Of a stretch of 64,000 nucleotides of DNA, positions 45,911-57,838 are shown piece by piece. Source of the DNA: Pseudaminobacter soli (ex Li et al. 2025) (lineage in GTDB: Bacteria; Pseudomonadota; Alphaproteobacteria; Rhizobiales; Rhizobiaceae); NCBI RefSeq assembly GCF_029892515.1, contig NZ_JARXVF010000001.1, positions 744,001 through 808,000 on the forward strand, given 5' to 3'. A program made the translations under genes and the position numbers. Every line of letters starts with the position of its first letter. The first letter of the stretch is position 1. The notes under the pieces are model-generated. The model searched no databases. It was not told the DNA's origin and saw only the letters and a program-made list of their open reading frames with translations.

Positions 45911-46869
45911 TTCAGACCGTATTCGGACGCAGATTTGATCTGCCTGTGGAAGCGCACGCGGCGGATGAACTCCATCGGGTCGCGCTTCTGAACCAATGCC
46001 CCATCGGGAATGGTCAGCCAGTCGTAAAGCCGCGTCAGCATGAAGCGCAGGGCCGAGCCGCGCGCCAGGATAGGCATTGCCTGCTTCTCGGCCTCGCTGA
46101 GCGGCCGCACCGACTGATATGCATCGAGCAGCGCCGTGCCCTTGGTGAGGTTGAAGGAGTTGTCCTTCTCGAAGCACCAGGCGTTCAGGCAGGTCGCCAG
46201 ATCGTAGGCGTAGAGGTCATCGCAGGCGAAGTAGAAGTCGATCAGCCCCGACAGCTCGTTGCCGAGGAAGAAGACATTGTCGGGAAAAAGGTCGGCGTGG
46301 ATGATGCCCGACGGCAGGTCCTTCGGCCAGCTGTGCTCGAATTCGGCAAAATCGGCATCGACCTCCGCCGCCAGCCCCGGCTCGACCTCGTCGGCGCGGT
46401 CGCGCGAACCGTCCCAGAGCTTGCGCCAGCCGGTGATGTCTAGCGAGTTTGTGCGCGACATCGGAAAGTCCGCGCCGGCAAGATGCAGCGCCGCCAGCGA
46501 CTTGCCCACTTCGCGGCAATGGATGGCGGTCGGTTTGCGCATCCACATGCCTTCCAGGAAGGTGATGATCGCCGCCGTGCGGTCGGCCAATGGGCCGGTC
46601 ACGTTGCCGTCGCGCCGGTGCACCGGCAGCGGGCAGGAAATGCCCTTCTTGGCCAGATGCTCCATCAGCCCGAGGAAGAATGGCAGGTCGCTCTTGTCGA
46701 CCCGCTTTTCGTAAAGCGTCAGGATGTAGGAGCCGGTGGTTGTGTGCAGCAGGAAGTTGGAATTCTCTGAACCTTCGGCGATGCCCTTGTAGGACAGAAG
46801 CTCGCCGATCGAATATTCCTGCAGAAAGGCACCGAGCTGGCTCTCTGAAACGTCCGTATAGACCGCCAT
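45907..46869 (-). CDS. thrB: Homoserine kinase, type II (APH-like fold)
   Basis: A 320-residue kinase that phosphorylates homoserine, the step before threonine synthase. It is the aminoglycoside-phosphotransferase-like form seen in rhizobia and pseudomonads: catalytic loop [14 protein letters not shown] and metal-binding Asp in [10 protein letters not shown]. The ATG at 46869 shares a base with the ispH stop (TGATG), and its own stop overlaps rnhA, so the three genes are translated as a tight operon. Confidence 0.96.
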   Translation of the reverse strand: MAVYTDVSESQLGAFLQEYSIGELLSYKGIAEGSENSNFLLHTTTGSYILTLYEKRVDKSDLPFFLGLMEHLAKKGISCPLPVHRRDGNVTGPLADRTAAIITFLEGMWMRKPTAIHCREVGKSLAALHLAGADFPMSRTNSLDITGWRKLWDGSRDRADEVEPGLAAEVDADFAEFEHSWPKDLPSGIIHADLFPDNVFFLGNELSGLIDFYFACDDLYAYDLATCLNAWCFEKDNSFNLTKGTALLDAYQSVRPLSEAEKQAMPILARGSALRFMLTRLYDWLTIPDGALVQKRDPMEFIRRVRFHRQIKSASEYGLK

Positions 46870-47879
46870 CACACGGTCCCGTTCACGAATGCCATGTCCG
46901 ACGGCGTCAGTTCTACGTCGCGCAGCGCGCTCATGACCGGGAAATTCTCCGTTTCCGTTGCCGTCACAGCGAGATCGACCGTCACGTCGAAGCGCGCGCG
47001 AAAGGCGTCGATAATCTCGTCGACGATGATCTCCGGCGCGGATGCCCCTGCCGAAAGACCAAGCGTCGAAATTTGGCCGATGTCATCCCATGGAATCTCG
47101 GAGGCGCGCTGCACGAGAAGCGACATTTTCGCGCCGGCCCGTTCGGCGACTTCCACGAGACGCTTGGAATTGGACGAATTGGGTGCGCCGACGACCAGGA
47201 ACAGGTCCGCACCCGCAGCCGTTTCCTTCACCGCCTCCTGGCGGTTGGTGGTGGCGTAGCAGATCGATTCGGCCGACGGCGCCGTGATGGCTGGGAAGCG
47301 CGCCTGCAGCGCGCGGATCAGCCCCGCCGTATCCTCGACCGACAGCGTGGTCTGGGTGACGAAGCCCAGCGCTTCGGCGTCCTGCGGCTGGAAGGCGGCG
47401 ACATCCGCCTCGGTCTCGATCAGCGTCACGGCCCCTTCGGGCAGTTGGCCCATCGTGCCGATCACCTCAGGGTGGCCGGCATGGCCGATCAATAGCACGT
47501 GGCGGCCAAGACGCTGGTGGCGCATCGCCTGCTTGTGCACCTTGGACACCAGCGGGCAGGTCGCGTCGAGATAGAAGAGGCTGCGCGCCTGGGCATCCGC
47601 CGGCACCGATTTCGGCACGCCATGGGCGGAGAAGACGACCGGGCTATGGTGGTGCTCGTCGGGAATCTCGTTGAGTTCCTCGATGAAAACCGCGCCCAGA
47701 TTCTGCAGCCCCTCGACCACGTAGCGATTGTGCACGATCTCGTGGCGCACGTAGACCGGCGCACCGTATTTCTTCAGCGCCAGCACCACGATCTGGATGG
47801 CGCGGTCGACGCCGGCGCAGAACCCACGCGGCTGGCAGAGCCGAAGCGTCAAAGGCGGCTTGGATGGAGTGTCAGGCAT
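46869..47879 (-). CDS. ispH: 4-hydroxy-3-methylbut-2-enyl diphosphate reductase
   Basis: A 336-residue iron-sulfur enzyme, last step of the MEP isoprenoid pathway, giving IPP and DMAPP. The three cluster cysteines are in [23 protein letters not shown] and [13 protein letters not shown]; substrate residues in [13 protein letters not shown] are intact. dxs, the first enzyme of the same pathway, is at 60.4 kb. It heads the ispH-thrB-rnhA operon. Confidence 0.97.
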   Translation of the reverse strand: MPDTPSKPPLTLRLCQPRGFCAGVDRAIQIVVLALKKYGAPVYVRHEIVHNRYVVEGLQNLGAVFIEELNEIPDEHHHSPVVFSAHGVPKSVPADAQARSLFYLDATCPLVSKVHKQAMRHQRLGRHVLLIGHAGHPEVIGTMGQLPEGAVTLIETEADVAAFQPQDAEALGFVTQTTLSVEDTAGLIRALQARFPAITAPSAESICYATTNRQEAVKETAAGADLFLVVGAPNSSNSKRLVEVAERAGAKMSLLVQRASEIPWDDIGQISTLGLSAGASAPEIIVDEIIDAFRARFDVTVDLAVTATETENFPVMSALRDVELTPSDMAFVNGTV

Positions 47880-47949
47880 GATGTCCGGTCTTCATTGTCG
47901 TGCCGAAATGATGCCTGCGCCCCTCTCCTGTCAAGGGTGCCGGCGGCAT

Positions 47950-48051
47950 ACAGCGCCGCGCGCCCGACTGGGCGCGCAAAGGACGCTGTAACACTTTGAA
48001 TCTGCGCATAATCCTTTCCAAAAATCGTATCCGATTTTTGGGGTTATGCGC
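47950..48051. repeat. Intergenic palindromic repeat pair upstream of ispH
   Basis: Two nested palindromes. ACAGCG (47950-47955) and CGCTGT (47984-47989) enclose GCGCGCCC-GACT-GGGCGCGC (47958-47977). Then GCGCATAA (48004-48011) pairs with TTATGCGC (48044-48051) around AAAAATCG-TATC-CGATTTTT. The second resembles the widespread rhizobial GCGCAT/ATGCGC intergenic element. Both may form part of the ispH leader. Confidence 0.65.
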
Positions 48052-48055
48052 TAGC

Positions 48056-48814
48056 TCAATTCGGGCCGCGGCGCGAGCGCCACAGCCAGGAACCGAGCAC
48101 ACCCGCCAGCGCTGCCGCCAACCCGTACCAGGTCAAGGCATATTGCAGATGGTTGTTCGGCTGATCGATGATGGTAACGCCGCCGACCGGCAATCCGCCG
48201 GGATTTGGTGTCTTGTCCGCGTCGATGAAGAAGGGCAGCACAACCGCGCCCGCCGGCAGGCCGGCGGTGGCCGCCATCACGTCCCGATCCTTCCAGAAGA
48301 AGATGTTCTTTGCCGGCTCGTTGTCGGGAACCAGCGAGGAAGGCTTTTCCGTCAGCGGATTGCGAGCAAGCCCGTTTACGGTCACCTCGCCCTCGACCTG
48401 GCCCTGCGGCCGCTTGGCCGGGTCCTTTAGATGGTCGGGCACGAAGCCGCGATTGACGAGCACGAAACGGCCGTCCGCAAGCCGCAGCGGCGTGTAGATG
48501 AAATACCCCGCCTCGCCTTCGTAAGTTGCGAAGAAGTGGCGTTCGCCCGAATGCAGGAAGCTGCCCGTCGCTGTCACCGGCCAGTAGTCGACGTCACCGC
48601 TCTGCGCGAACCTCTTCTCCATATCGGCAAGCGGTTCCGGCGCGGCATGGACGCGCTGCTCGATGGTGGCGATCAGCGCCTCTTTCCATTGCAGGCGCTG
48701 CACCTGCCAGGTGCCGAGACCGAGCAGAACGACAAAGCCTATCAGGCCGAGCACCAGTGCCAGCAAGCGCGCCTTGCCGCTGGCTTTCTCCGAGGTTTGC
48801 GTATTGTCGCTCAT
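48056..48814 (-). CDS. SURF1-family cytochrome oxidase biogenesis protein
   Basis: A 252-residue inner-membrane protein with membrane segments at about 16-36 and 222-242 and the SURF1 core between them: GLGTWQVQRLQWK, RHFFATYEGEAGYFIYTPL, GRFVLVNRGFVPDHL and NNHLQYALTWYGLA. SURF1 helps insert heme a into oxidase subunit I. The ATG at 48814 overlaps the DUF983 stop by four bases. Its place after the oxidase genes fits its role. Confidence 0.95.
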   Translation of the reverse strand: MSDNTQTSEKASGKARLLALVLGLIGFVVLLGLGTWQVQRLQWKEALIATIEQRVHAAPEPLADMEKRFAQSGDVDYWPVTATGSFLHSGERHFFATYEGEAGYFIYTPLRLADGRFVLVNRGFVPDHLKDPAKRPQGQVEGEVTVNGLARNPLTEKPSSLVPDNEPAKNIFFWKDRDVMAATAGLPAGAVVLPFFIDADKTPNPGGLPVGGVTIIDQPNNHLQYALTWYGLAAALAGVLGSWLWRSRRGPN

Positions 48815-49209
48815 TGCGGACGGTCCAACCTGCCTTCGGCGGCCTTGTTGCGATACTGCAGCGTGATCAGCACGCCCTTGATGAGGCGCAACGCCGTCAG
48901 GCTCAGCGCCACGGTCAGCGGGATCCAGAGCAGGAAGTGAACCCACAGCGGCGGGTTCAGCGTCACCTCCATCCACAGCGCGAGGCCAACGACGATGAAG
49001 CCGATGATGAGAATCACGAAGACCGCCGGCCCGTCGCCCGCATCGGCGAACGAGTAATCGAGCCTGCAGCTGCCGCAGCGGGGCGCCACCGTCAGGAAGC
49101 TGGAGAACAGCCGCCCCTCGCCGCAGCGCGGGCAGCGGCCGCGAAGCCCAGCGGAGATCGGATCAACCGGCGGCCAGATCGCCTGGTCTTCATGTGCGGG
49201 CTGGGTCAT
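48811..49209 (-). CDS. DUF983 zinc-ribbon membrane protein
   Basis: A 132-residue protein with a CxxC...CxxC zinc-ribbon (RCPRCGEGRLF and APRCGSCRLDY) and two membrane segments. DUF983 genes commonly lie in oxidase clusters in Alphaproteobacteria; function unknown. The ATG at 49209 is the only start that keeps the zinc-ribbon close to the N-terminus. Confidence 0.9.
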   Translation of the reverse strand: MTQPAHEDQAIWPPVDPISAGLRGRCPRCGEGRLFSSFLTVAPRCGSCRLDYSFADAGDGPAVFVILIIGFIVVGLALWMEVTLNPPLWVHFLLWIPLTVALSLTALRLIKGVLITLQYRNKAAEGRLDRPQ

Positions 49210-49253
49210 GCCTGTTTCTCCATCTCGGCAATTTGTCTGGTTCCGAAAAAGAC

Positions 49254-49281
49254 AAAGCGGCCGTGTCGCCACGGCCGCTTT
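49254..49281 (-). terminator. Terminator of the oxidase operon
   Basis: A 12-bp perfect stem AAAGCGGCCGTG (49254-49265), loop TCGC, CACGGCCGCTTT (49270-49281). On the minus strand it follows the ctaE stop by 24 bases and is followed by TGTCTTTTTC, a fair U run. DUF983 and SURF1 lie beyond it. Confidence 0.8.
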
Positions 49282-49304
49282 CATTTCTAGCAGATCATTG
49301 CGGG

Positions 49305-50195
49305 TCAGTCGGCGCCAGCAATCGTCGCACCGAACGATGCCCAGACGTAGATGCTGGCGAAGAGGAACAGCCACACCACGTCGACGAAGTGCCAGTACCA
49401 GGCCGCAGCCTCGAGACCGAAGTGCTGCTTCGGCGTGAAGTCGCCCTTCATCGCACGGATCAGGCAGACGAGCAGGAAGATCGTGCCGATGATGACGTGG
49501 AAGCCGTGGAAGCCGGTCGCCATGAAGAAGGTCGCGCCGTAGATCGAGTCCTTGAAGCCGAACGGAGCGTGCATGTACTCGAAGGCCTGCACGAAGCTGA
49601 ACAGGACGCCAAGGCCGACCGTCAGCGCCAGGCCGTTGATCAGACCCTTGCGGTCATTGTGCAGGATCGCGTGGTGCGCCCAGGTGATCGTGGTGCCCGA
49701 CAGCAGCAGGATGACGGTGTTGTAGAGCGGCAGGTGCCAGGGGCTCAGGACCTCGATGCCCTTCGGCGGCCATACGCCACCGGTGAAGGCGGTGCGGGCA
49801 TACTGCTGCACTTCGCCCGGGAACAGGCTTGCGTCGAAGAAGGCCCAGAACCAGGCAACGAAGAACATCACTTCGGAGGCGATGAACATGATCATGCCGT
49901 AGCGCAGGTGCAGCGACACGACGCGCGTGTGGTGACCCTCATGGGCTTCCTTGATGGTGTCCGACCACCAGGCATACATCGTGTAAAGCACGATCAGCGT
50001 GCCGATGGCGAAGATGAAGTAGTGAGCATTGGCCAGGTTGAGGCCGAAGAAGGGGAAATTGCCCTGCTTCATATACTGCATCCAGGCCACGCCGCCGATC
50101 GCCATGACGAGAGCGCCGAGCGAAGCCAGAATGGGCCAGGGGCTTGGGTCTATGATGTGATAGTCGTGTTTTGGTTTCGTATGCGCGTCAGCCAT
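49305..50195 (-). CDS. ctaE: Cytochrome c oxidase subunit III
   Basis: A 296-residue, seven-helix subunit of aa3-type oxidase. Markers are YGMIMFIASEVMFFVAWFWAFF, WPPKGIEVLSPWHLPLYNT, ITWAHHAILHNDRKG and AWYWHFVDVVWLFLF. The ATG at 50195 begins MADAHTKPKHDYHIIDPSPWP. It is one base beyond the ctaG stop region and ends the oxidase operon ahead of a terminator. Confidence 0.98.
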   Translation of the reverse strand: MADAHTKPKHDYHIIDPSPWPILASLGALVMAIGGVAWMQYMKQGNFPFFGLNLANAHYFIFAIGTLIVLYTMYAWWSDTIKEAHEGHHTRVVSLHLRYGMIMFIASEVMFFVAWFWAFFDASLFPGEVQQYARTAFTGGVWPPKGIEVLSPWHLPLYNTVILLLSGTTITWAHHAILHNDRKGLINGLALTVGLGVLFSFVQAFEYMHAPFGFKDSIYGATFFMATGFHGFHVIIGTIFLLVCLIRAMKGDFTPKQHFGLEAAAWYWHFVDVVWLFLFASIYVWASFGATIAGAD

Positions 50196-50196
50196 A

Positions 50197-50829
50197 TCAG
50201 CCCCCGAGGTTTCCGTCGGTGTTTTCGTTAGTCTTGAGGTCTCCGGCCTGTGGCGCGTTGGCCACCGGCTTTGCCCCCTCAATCGGGAAGAAAGTGTAAG
50301 AAAGCGTAATCGTCTTCACGTCCTTCAGTTCCGGAACGTTGACGATGTCGGGGTCGACATAGAAGACCACCGGCATGTCGAGCGTTTCGCCCGGCTTCAA
50401 GGTCGTGTCGGTGAAGCAGAAACACTCCACCTTGTTGAAATAGGCGCCGGCCAGTTCCGGCGTGACGTTGAACGTCGCCCGGCCGTAGGTCGGCTTGTCG
50501 AAATGGTTGGTCGCCGTGTAGTGCGCCTGCGTGGTCTCGCCGATCTTGATCGTGACGTCGCGCGCCACCGGCTTGAAATCCCACGGCAGGCCGCCCGACG
50601 TGTTTGCGTTGAAGCGGATCGTTACCTTCTGGTCGAGCACGCGGTCGGAATACTGGTCGACACGCTGCGTGGTGCCACCATAGCCCGTCACCTTGCAGAA
50701 CATCGCGTAGAGCGGCACCGCCGCATAGGCCATGCCGACCATGCCGCCGACGAAAGCCACGCAAACGCCGGCGATGACCTTGTTGGTCCGCTGGGACTTG
50801 GTGCTTGTCATTGGGGGTTCACCACTCAT
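50197..50829 (-). CDS. ctaG: Cytochrome c oxidase assembly protein CtaG (Cox11)
   Basis: A 210-residue copper chaperone that builds the CuB centre of subunit I. One N-terminal membrane anchor ([19 protein letters not shown]), then a periplasmic immunoglobulin-like domain with the copper-binding CFCF in [13 protein letters not shown]. Start is ATG at 50829 or 50811; neither has a strong ribosome-binding site. Confidence 0.95.
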   Translation of the reverse strand: MSGEPPMTSTKSQRTNKVIAGVCVAFVGGMVGMAYAAVPLYAMFCKVTGYGGTTQRVDQYSDRVLDQKVTIRFNANTSGGLPWDFKPVARDVTIKIGETTQAHYTATNHFDKPTYGRATFNVTPELAGAYFNKVECFCFTDTTLKPGETLDMPVVFYVDPDIVNVPELKDVKTITLSYTFFPIEGAKPVANAPQAGDLKTNENTDGNLGG

Positions 50830-50836
50830 GCGACTA

Positions 50837-50995
50837 TCAGCCCGCAATGTGGAAGACGGACGGCGCGAACTTGATGATCGTCGCGACGTAGAAAATGACG
50901 ACCAGCAGGGCAAGGCCGAGGCCGATCGCGATAGACCGGCTGCGGCGCGCCTTCTTCTGGCTTTCGGTGAGGGTCACCATCTCGAGATTTTGCAT
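50837..50995 (-). CDS. Small membrane protein CoxF-like
   Basis: A 52-residue protein with a charged N-terminus ([12 protein letters not shown]) and one membrane helix ([20 protein letters not shown]). Proteins like this lie between ctaB and ctaG in many alphaproteobacterial oxidase operons. AGGAG sits seven bases ahead of the ATG at 50995; an ATG at 51001 is too close to it. The gene overlaps no other and ends seven bases before ctaG. Confidence 0.85.
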   Translation of the reverse strand: MQNLEMVTLTESQKKARRSRSIAIGLGLALLVVIFYVATIIKFAPSVFHIAG

Positions 50996-50997
50996 GG

Positions 50998-51942
50998 TCA
51001 TACTCCTGATACCGCAAGCAGGCGCTCGGCGACGCTGTCGGCCAGATACACCGCGAAAATGGCGAACAGGTAGAGCAGCGAATAACCGAACAGCGCCTTG
51101 GCAGGCTTCATGGCGCGGTCGCTGTCGGGCATGCGCAGGACCTTCCAGGCATACCAGACGAAGCCGACGCCCAGCGCGATCGAAACCGCGCCATAGAAGA
51201 CGGTGGTGAAGCCCAGCACCCAGGGCAGCACGCCGACCGGCGCCACCAACAGGGCGTAGGCGAAAATCTGCCTGCGCGTGGAGGCCTCGCCAGCGACGTT
51301 CGGCATCATCGGGATGCCCGCGCGCTCGTAGTCTCCGGACTTGAACAGAGCCAGCGCCCAGAAGTGCGGCGGCGTCCACAGGAAGATGATCAGGAAAAGG
51401 ATGACGCTTTCCAGGCTGATGCTGCCCGTGGCGGCAGCCCAGCCAACCATTGGCGGGAAGGCGCCGGCAGCGCCGCCGATGACGATGTTCTGAGGCGTCG
51501 AGCGCTTCAGCCACATCGTGTAGATCACGGCATAGAAGAAGATGGTGAAGGCCAGCAGTGCTGCCGAAAGCCAGTTGACGATCACGCCGAGCGTCATGAC
51601 CGACAGCACGGAAAGGATCAGGCCGAAGACGAGCGCTTCGCCGGGCTGAACGCGGCCGGACGGCACCGGCCGATTGGCCGTGCGGGTCATCACCGCGTCG
51701 ATATCGGCGTCGTACCACATGTTCAGCGCGCCCGAGGCACCTGCCCCGATGGCGATCGACAGAATGGCAACGACGGCGATGAAGGGATTGAGCGATACCG
51801 GGGCGGCTGCGAGGCCGACAAAGGCCGTGAACACGACGAGCGACATCACCCGCGGCTTCAGCAGCGCGATGTAGTCACCAGCGGTCGCTTCCGACATGCG
51901 GAAACCCCCTTCGTCCATTGTGTTCTTTTCAACCAGGGCCAT
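50998..51942 (-). CDS. ctaB: Heme o synthase (protoheme IX farnesyltransferase)
   Basis: A 314-residue UbiA-family prenyltransferase with about nine membrane helices; it farnesylates heme b to heme o for the oxidase. The first Asp motif is [19 protein letters not shown] and the second region is [15 protein letters not shown]. The ATG at 51942 gives MALVEKN, close to rhizobial homologues. The TGA ends three bases before the coxF start region. Confidence 0.96.
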   Translation of the reverse strand: MALVEKNTMDEGGFRMSEATAGDYIALLKPRVMSLVVFTAFVGLAAAPVSLNPFIAVVAILSIAIGAGASGALNMWYDADIDAVMTRTANRPVPSGRVQPGEALVFGLILSVLSVMTLGVIVNWLSAALLAFTIFFYAVIYTMWLKRSTPQNIVIGGAAGAFPPMVGWAAATGSISLESVILFLIIFLWTPPHFWALALFKSGDYERAGIPMMPNVAGEASTRRQIFAYALLVAPVGVLPWVLGFTTVFYGAVSIALGVGFVWYAWKVLRMPDSDRAMKPAKALFGYSLLYLFAIFAVYLADSVAERLLAVSGV

Positions 51943-51971
51943 GCCTACGCAGTCCACTCTTCCGATTTGGC

Positions 51972-51998
51972 CGAAACCGCCGACGGGCGGCGGTTTCG
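51972..51998. terminator. Hairpin between ctaD and ctaB
   Basis: CGAAACCGCCG (51972-51982), loop ACGGG, CGGCGGTTTCG (51988-51998), a perfect 11-bp stem. No U run follows on the minus strand, so it may reduce read-through or stabilise the ctaC-ctaD message and so set subunit ratios. Confidence 0.5.
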
Positions 51999-52016
51999 AT
52001 GTTTGTCAGTGCGCCG

Positions 52017-54570
<2,554 letters not shown>

Positions 54571-54950
54571 CGCCCTCTTTGTCTCCCAATTTCGTGCGTC
54601 CAGATCGCACGAATGATAAATCGCACCGGGACGGGAATCCCGGTGACCCTAGCGCTGGTTCAAACCATACTCTCTTTCCAACCGCAAGGAAGGAGCACGA
54701 GAACCCGTGCGGCATTTTTGCGCGCAAGGCAGCCTGAGCCACGCCTAGGCGCTTTCTTTATTGTTTAAGGCCGATATGAGCCAGTGCCCGAACGCGCATT
54801 CCACCGCTATAAAGGTCACTTACGTCGCATTTCCGGCGAAATTTCTTGGAAAATCCGGACGCACGGCGCTATTGGCTAGTGCGGCCATCTTCTTGCCTTA
54901 TAGTTTCAATTGTCACGGATAGTCTCGCCGTGATTCGCAATGGAGCCATC
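54571..54950. other. Divergent intergenic region ctaC / IalB-family gene
   Basis: 380 bases with no supported gene. A hairpin CACCGGGA...TCCCGGTG (54624-54645) lies in the presumed ctaC leader about 55 bases before its start. The right half is lower in GC and should hold the plus-strand promoter. I see no clear regulator site. Confidence 0.55.
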
Positions 54951-55526
54951 ATGACCTCTCGACTTTCGGGAACCTTGGCGAAGGTCGTCTTCCTCGCCGC
55001 GTTGGCTGGTTCGATCGTTCCAGCCGGTGCGCAGGAGCAACCGGCCCCGCAATCGCAGCAGGCTGCCCAGCCGCAGGCCCAGGCTCCCAAGCCGCAGGGC
55101 GGCACGGTGCGCTCGACTCACGGCGCCTGGTCGATCATTTGCGACACGCCCGCCGGGGCCACCGCCGAGCAGTGCGTGATGATGCAGAACGTCATTGCCG
55201 AGGACCGGCCGGAGATCGGCCTTTCGGTCGTCGTGCTGCGCACCGCCGACAACAAGGCGGAGATCCTGCGCGTGCTGGCGCCGCTCGGCGTGCTCCTGCC
55301 CAACGGCCTCGGCCTCAATGTCGACGGCAAGGACATCGGCCGCGCCTATTTCGTCCGCTGCTTCGGCGACGGCTGCTATGCCGAGGTCATCCTCGAAAAG
55401 CCGCTGCTCGACACGCTGAAGACCGGCACCTCGGCCACCTTCATCGTCTTCCAGACGCCGGAGGAAGGCATCGGCATCCCGGTCGACCTCAAGGGGTTCG
55501 CGGACGGCTTTGCCGCCCTCCCCTGA
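54951..55526 (+). CDS. Invasion-associated locus B (IalB) family protein
   Basis: A 191-residue exported protein: signal peptide to about residue 27, a Gln/Ala/Pro-rich linker (27-48), then the IalB domain with HGAWSIICDTP, a QCVMMQ segment and YFVRCFGDGCYAEVIL with its conserved cysteines. The name comes from Bartonella; in free-living rhizobia the role is unknown. GGAG lies eight bases before the ATG at 54951. Confidence 0.9.
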   Translation: MTSRLSGTLAKVVFLAALAGSIVPAGAQEQPAPQSQQAAQPQAQAPKPQGGTVRSTHGAWSIICDTPAGATAEQCVMMQNVIAEDRPEIGLSVVVLRTADNKAEILRVLAPLGVLLPNGLGLNVDGKDIGRAYFVRCFGDGCYAEVILEKPLLDTLKTGTSATFIVFQTPEEGIGIPVDLKGFADGFAALP

Positions 55527-55670
55527 TCGCCACGGCGCAGGCGCGACGAGCCCGAAGCGAGCTTTGGGCTTTCCGGCCTTACGCCATTGCCGATCATTGG
55601 CGCATTGCCGAATGGCCTTGGCGCGCCTACATCGGGGGTCGACACTCTTTTCAAACGAGGCGACCCCGCC

Positions 55671-57083
55671 ATGAACAGCCTTCTCGGCCAATTCGACATT
55701 TCCGAAGACCAGATCCGTCGTGTCGTCACCGATACGATCACCGGTGCGGATGACGGCGAACTCTTCCTCGAATATCGCGAGAGCGAGTCGCTGATGTTCG
55801 ACAACGGCCGCCTGAAGACGGCCAACTTCAACACCGACCAGGGTTTTGGCCTGCGCGCAGTCGCGGGCGAAGCCACCGGCTATGCCCATTCCAGCGAACT
55901 CTCCGAAGCCTCGCTGCGCCGCGCCGCCGATGCGGTGTCGGCCGTGAAGGGCGGATATTCCGGCACGCTGGCGGCCGCGCCCTCGCGCACCAATCGCCAT
56001 CTCTACGGCGAAGAGAACCCGATCCCCTCGCCCAGCTTCGAGGTCAAAGCCAAGCTGCTGCAGGAGATCGACGGCTGGCTGCGCGACAAGGACCCGCGCG
56101 TGCGGCAGGTCACCGCCTCGCTCGTCTCATCCTGGCAGCACGTCGAGATCATGCGCGCCGACGGCCATATGGTGCGTGACGTGCGCCCGCTGGTGCGCAT
56201 CAACGTCGCCGTCGTTGTCGGCGATGGCGACCGGCAGGAAACCGGCTCCTACGGCATGGGCGGCCGCAAAGGGTTCGGCGAGTTCCTGACCGAGGAGAGC
56301 TGGAAGTTCACCGCCGAGGAGGCGTTGCGCCAGGCGCTCGTCAATCTCGAGGCGGTTCCGGCGCCGGCCGGCACCTTCGACATCGTGCTGTCCAGCGGCT
56401 GGCCGGGCGTCATGCTGCATGAAGCGGTCGGCCATGGGCTGGAAGGCGACTTCAACCGCAAGAAAACCTCGGCCTTTGCCGGCCTGATGGGCCAGCAGGT
56501 GGCCGCAAAGGGCGTCACCGTCGTCGATGACGGCACCATTGCCGAGCGTCGCGGCTCGCTGACCGTCGACGACGAAGGCACGCCCAGCGCCCGCAACGTG
56601 CTGATCGAGGACGGCAAGCTCGTCGGTTACATGCAGGACCGGCAGAATGCCCGCCTGATGGGCGTTGCCGCCACCGGCAACGGAAGGCGCGAATCCTATG
56701 CGCATGAGCCCATGCCGCGCATGACCAACACCTACATGACCGGCGGCGACATGCCCCCTGAAGAGATCATCGCCTCGGTCAAGAACGGCATCTACGCCGT
56801 GTCCTTCGGCGGCGGCCAGGTCGACATCACCTCCGGCAAGTTCGTGTTCGGCTGCACCGAGGCCTACATGATCGAGGACGGCAAGGTGACCCAGCCGATC
56901 AAGGGCGCCATGCTGATCGGCAACGGCCCCGATGCCATGCACCGCATCTCCATGGTCGGCAACGACATGAAGCTCGATCCCGGCATCGGCATGTGCGGCA
57001 AGGCCGGACAGGGCGTGCCGGTGGGTGTGGGCCAGCCGCACCTGCGCATGAACCAGATGACCGTCGGCGGCACGCGGGCCTGA
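55671..57083 (+). CDS. tldD: Metalloprotease TldD
   Basis: A 470-residue subunit of the TldD/TldE (PmbA) protease that trims modified peptides. The zinc site is in MLHEAVGHGLEGDFN, an HExxxH motif near residue 250, which is specific to TldD and not its partner. Length is typical. The ATG at 55671 begins MNSLLGQFDISED. The tldE partner is not in the window. Confidence 0.96.
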   Translation: MNSLLGQFDISEDQIRRVVTDTITGADDGELFLEYRESESLMFDNGRLKTANFNTDQGFGLRAVAGEATGYAHSSELSEASLRRAADAVSAVKGGYSGTLAAAPSRTNRHLYGEENPIPSPSFEVKAKLLQEIDGWLRDKDPRVRQVTASLVSSWQHVEIMRADGHMVRDVRPLVRINVAVVVGDGDRQETGSYGMGGRKGFGEFLTEESWKFTAEEALRQALVNLEAVPAPAGTFDIVLSSGWPGVMLHEAVGHGLEGDFNRKKTSAFAGLMGQQVAAKGVTVVDDGTIAERRGSLTVDDEGTPSARNVLIEDGKLVGYMQDRQNARLMGVAATGNGRRESYAHEPMPRMTNTYMTGGDMPPEEIIASVKNGIYAVSFGGGQVDITSGKFVFGCTEAYMIEDGKVTQPIKGAMLIGNGPDAMHRISMVGNDMKLDPGIGMCGKAGQGVPVGVGQPHLRMNQMTVGGTRA

Positions 57084-57085
57084 TC

Positions 57086-57826
57086 TTGTCCTTCGATCGG
57101 ATCGTCATCCTCACCGGAGCGGGCATCTCGGCCGAATCGGGCGTCGACACGTTTCGTGACCGGAACGGCATCTGGTCGAAGGTCGACTATCGTGACGTGG
57201 CGACGCCGGAAGGCTTTGCCCGCAATCCGCGGAAGGTGCACGGCTTCTACAATGAAAGGCGCCGGCGTCTGCTCGGCATACGGCCCAATGCGGCGCATGA
57301 GGCTCTGGCGCGGCTGGAGGCCGCCTATGGCGGCTCCTACCTTCTGGTCACCCAGAACATCGACGATCTGCATGAAAGCGCCGGCTCGCGCCGGCCGGTC
57401 CATATGCATGGCGAGGTGAACTCGGCGTTTTGCGAGGCCTGCGGCGCGCGCTCCCGCTGGTCGGGCGACATGTCGATCAATTCGCAGTGCCCGCACTGCC
57501 AGACCACCGGCCGCATGCGCGTCGACGTCGTGTGGTTCGGCGAGATGCCCTATCACATGGACCGCATCGAAGCCGCGCTCGCCACCTGCGACCTGTTCGT
57601 TTCCATCGGCACAAGCGGCAATGTCTATCCGGCTGCCGGCTTCGTCGAGCAGGCAAGGCTCGCCGGCGCCCATACGGTCGAGCTCAATCTCGAGCCGTCC
57701 GAAGGCTGTTCCAGCTTCGAAGAAGCGCTCTACGGACGCGCGACCGAGGTCGTACCCGCTTTCGTTAGCCGGCTGCTTGCGGCGGAAGTGGATGCCGCCT
57801 TCGAGCGGATCGTCCCACTTCCCTAG
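57086..57826 (+). CDS. cobB: Sirtuin-family NAD-dependent protein deacylase
   Basis: A 246-residue class III sirtuin. NAD-binding motifs are LTGAGISAESGVDTFRD and VTQNIDDLHESAG; catalytic His in HMHGEVNSAFC; zinc cysteines in FCEACGARS and CPHCQTTG. The Tyr and Arg in FYNERRRRLL match the pair that gives SIRT5/CobB-type enzymes activity on succinyl and malonyl lysine. Best start is TTG at 57086, two bases after the tldD stop, giving a first strand of normal length; no good ribosome-binding site is seen. Confidence 0.92.
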   Translation: MSFDRIVILTGAGISAESGVDTFRDRNGIWSKVDYRDVATPEGFARNPRKVHGFYNERRRRLLGIRPNAAHEALARLEAAYGGSYLLVTQNIDDLHESAGSRRPVHMHGEVNSAFCEACGARSRWSGDMSINSQCPHCQTTGRMRVDVVWFGEMPYHMDRIEAALATCDLFVSIGTSGNVYPAAGFVEQARLAGAHTVELNLEPSEGCSSFEEALYGRATEVVPAFVSRLLAAEVDAAFERIVPLP

Positions 57827-57838
57827 CCCGGTTCGGTA

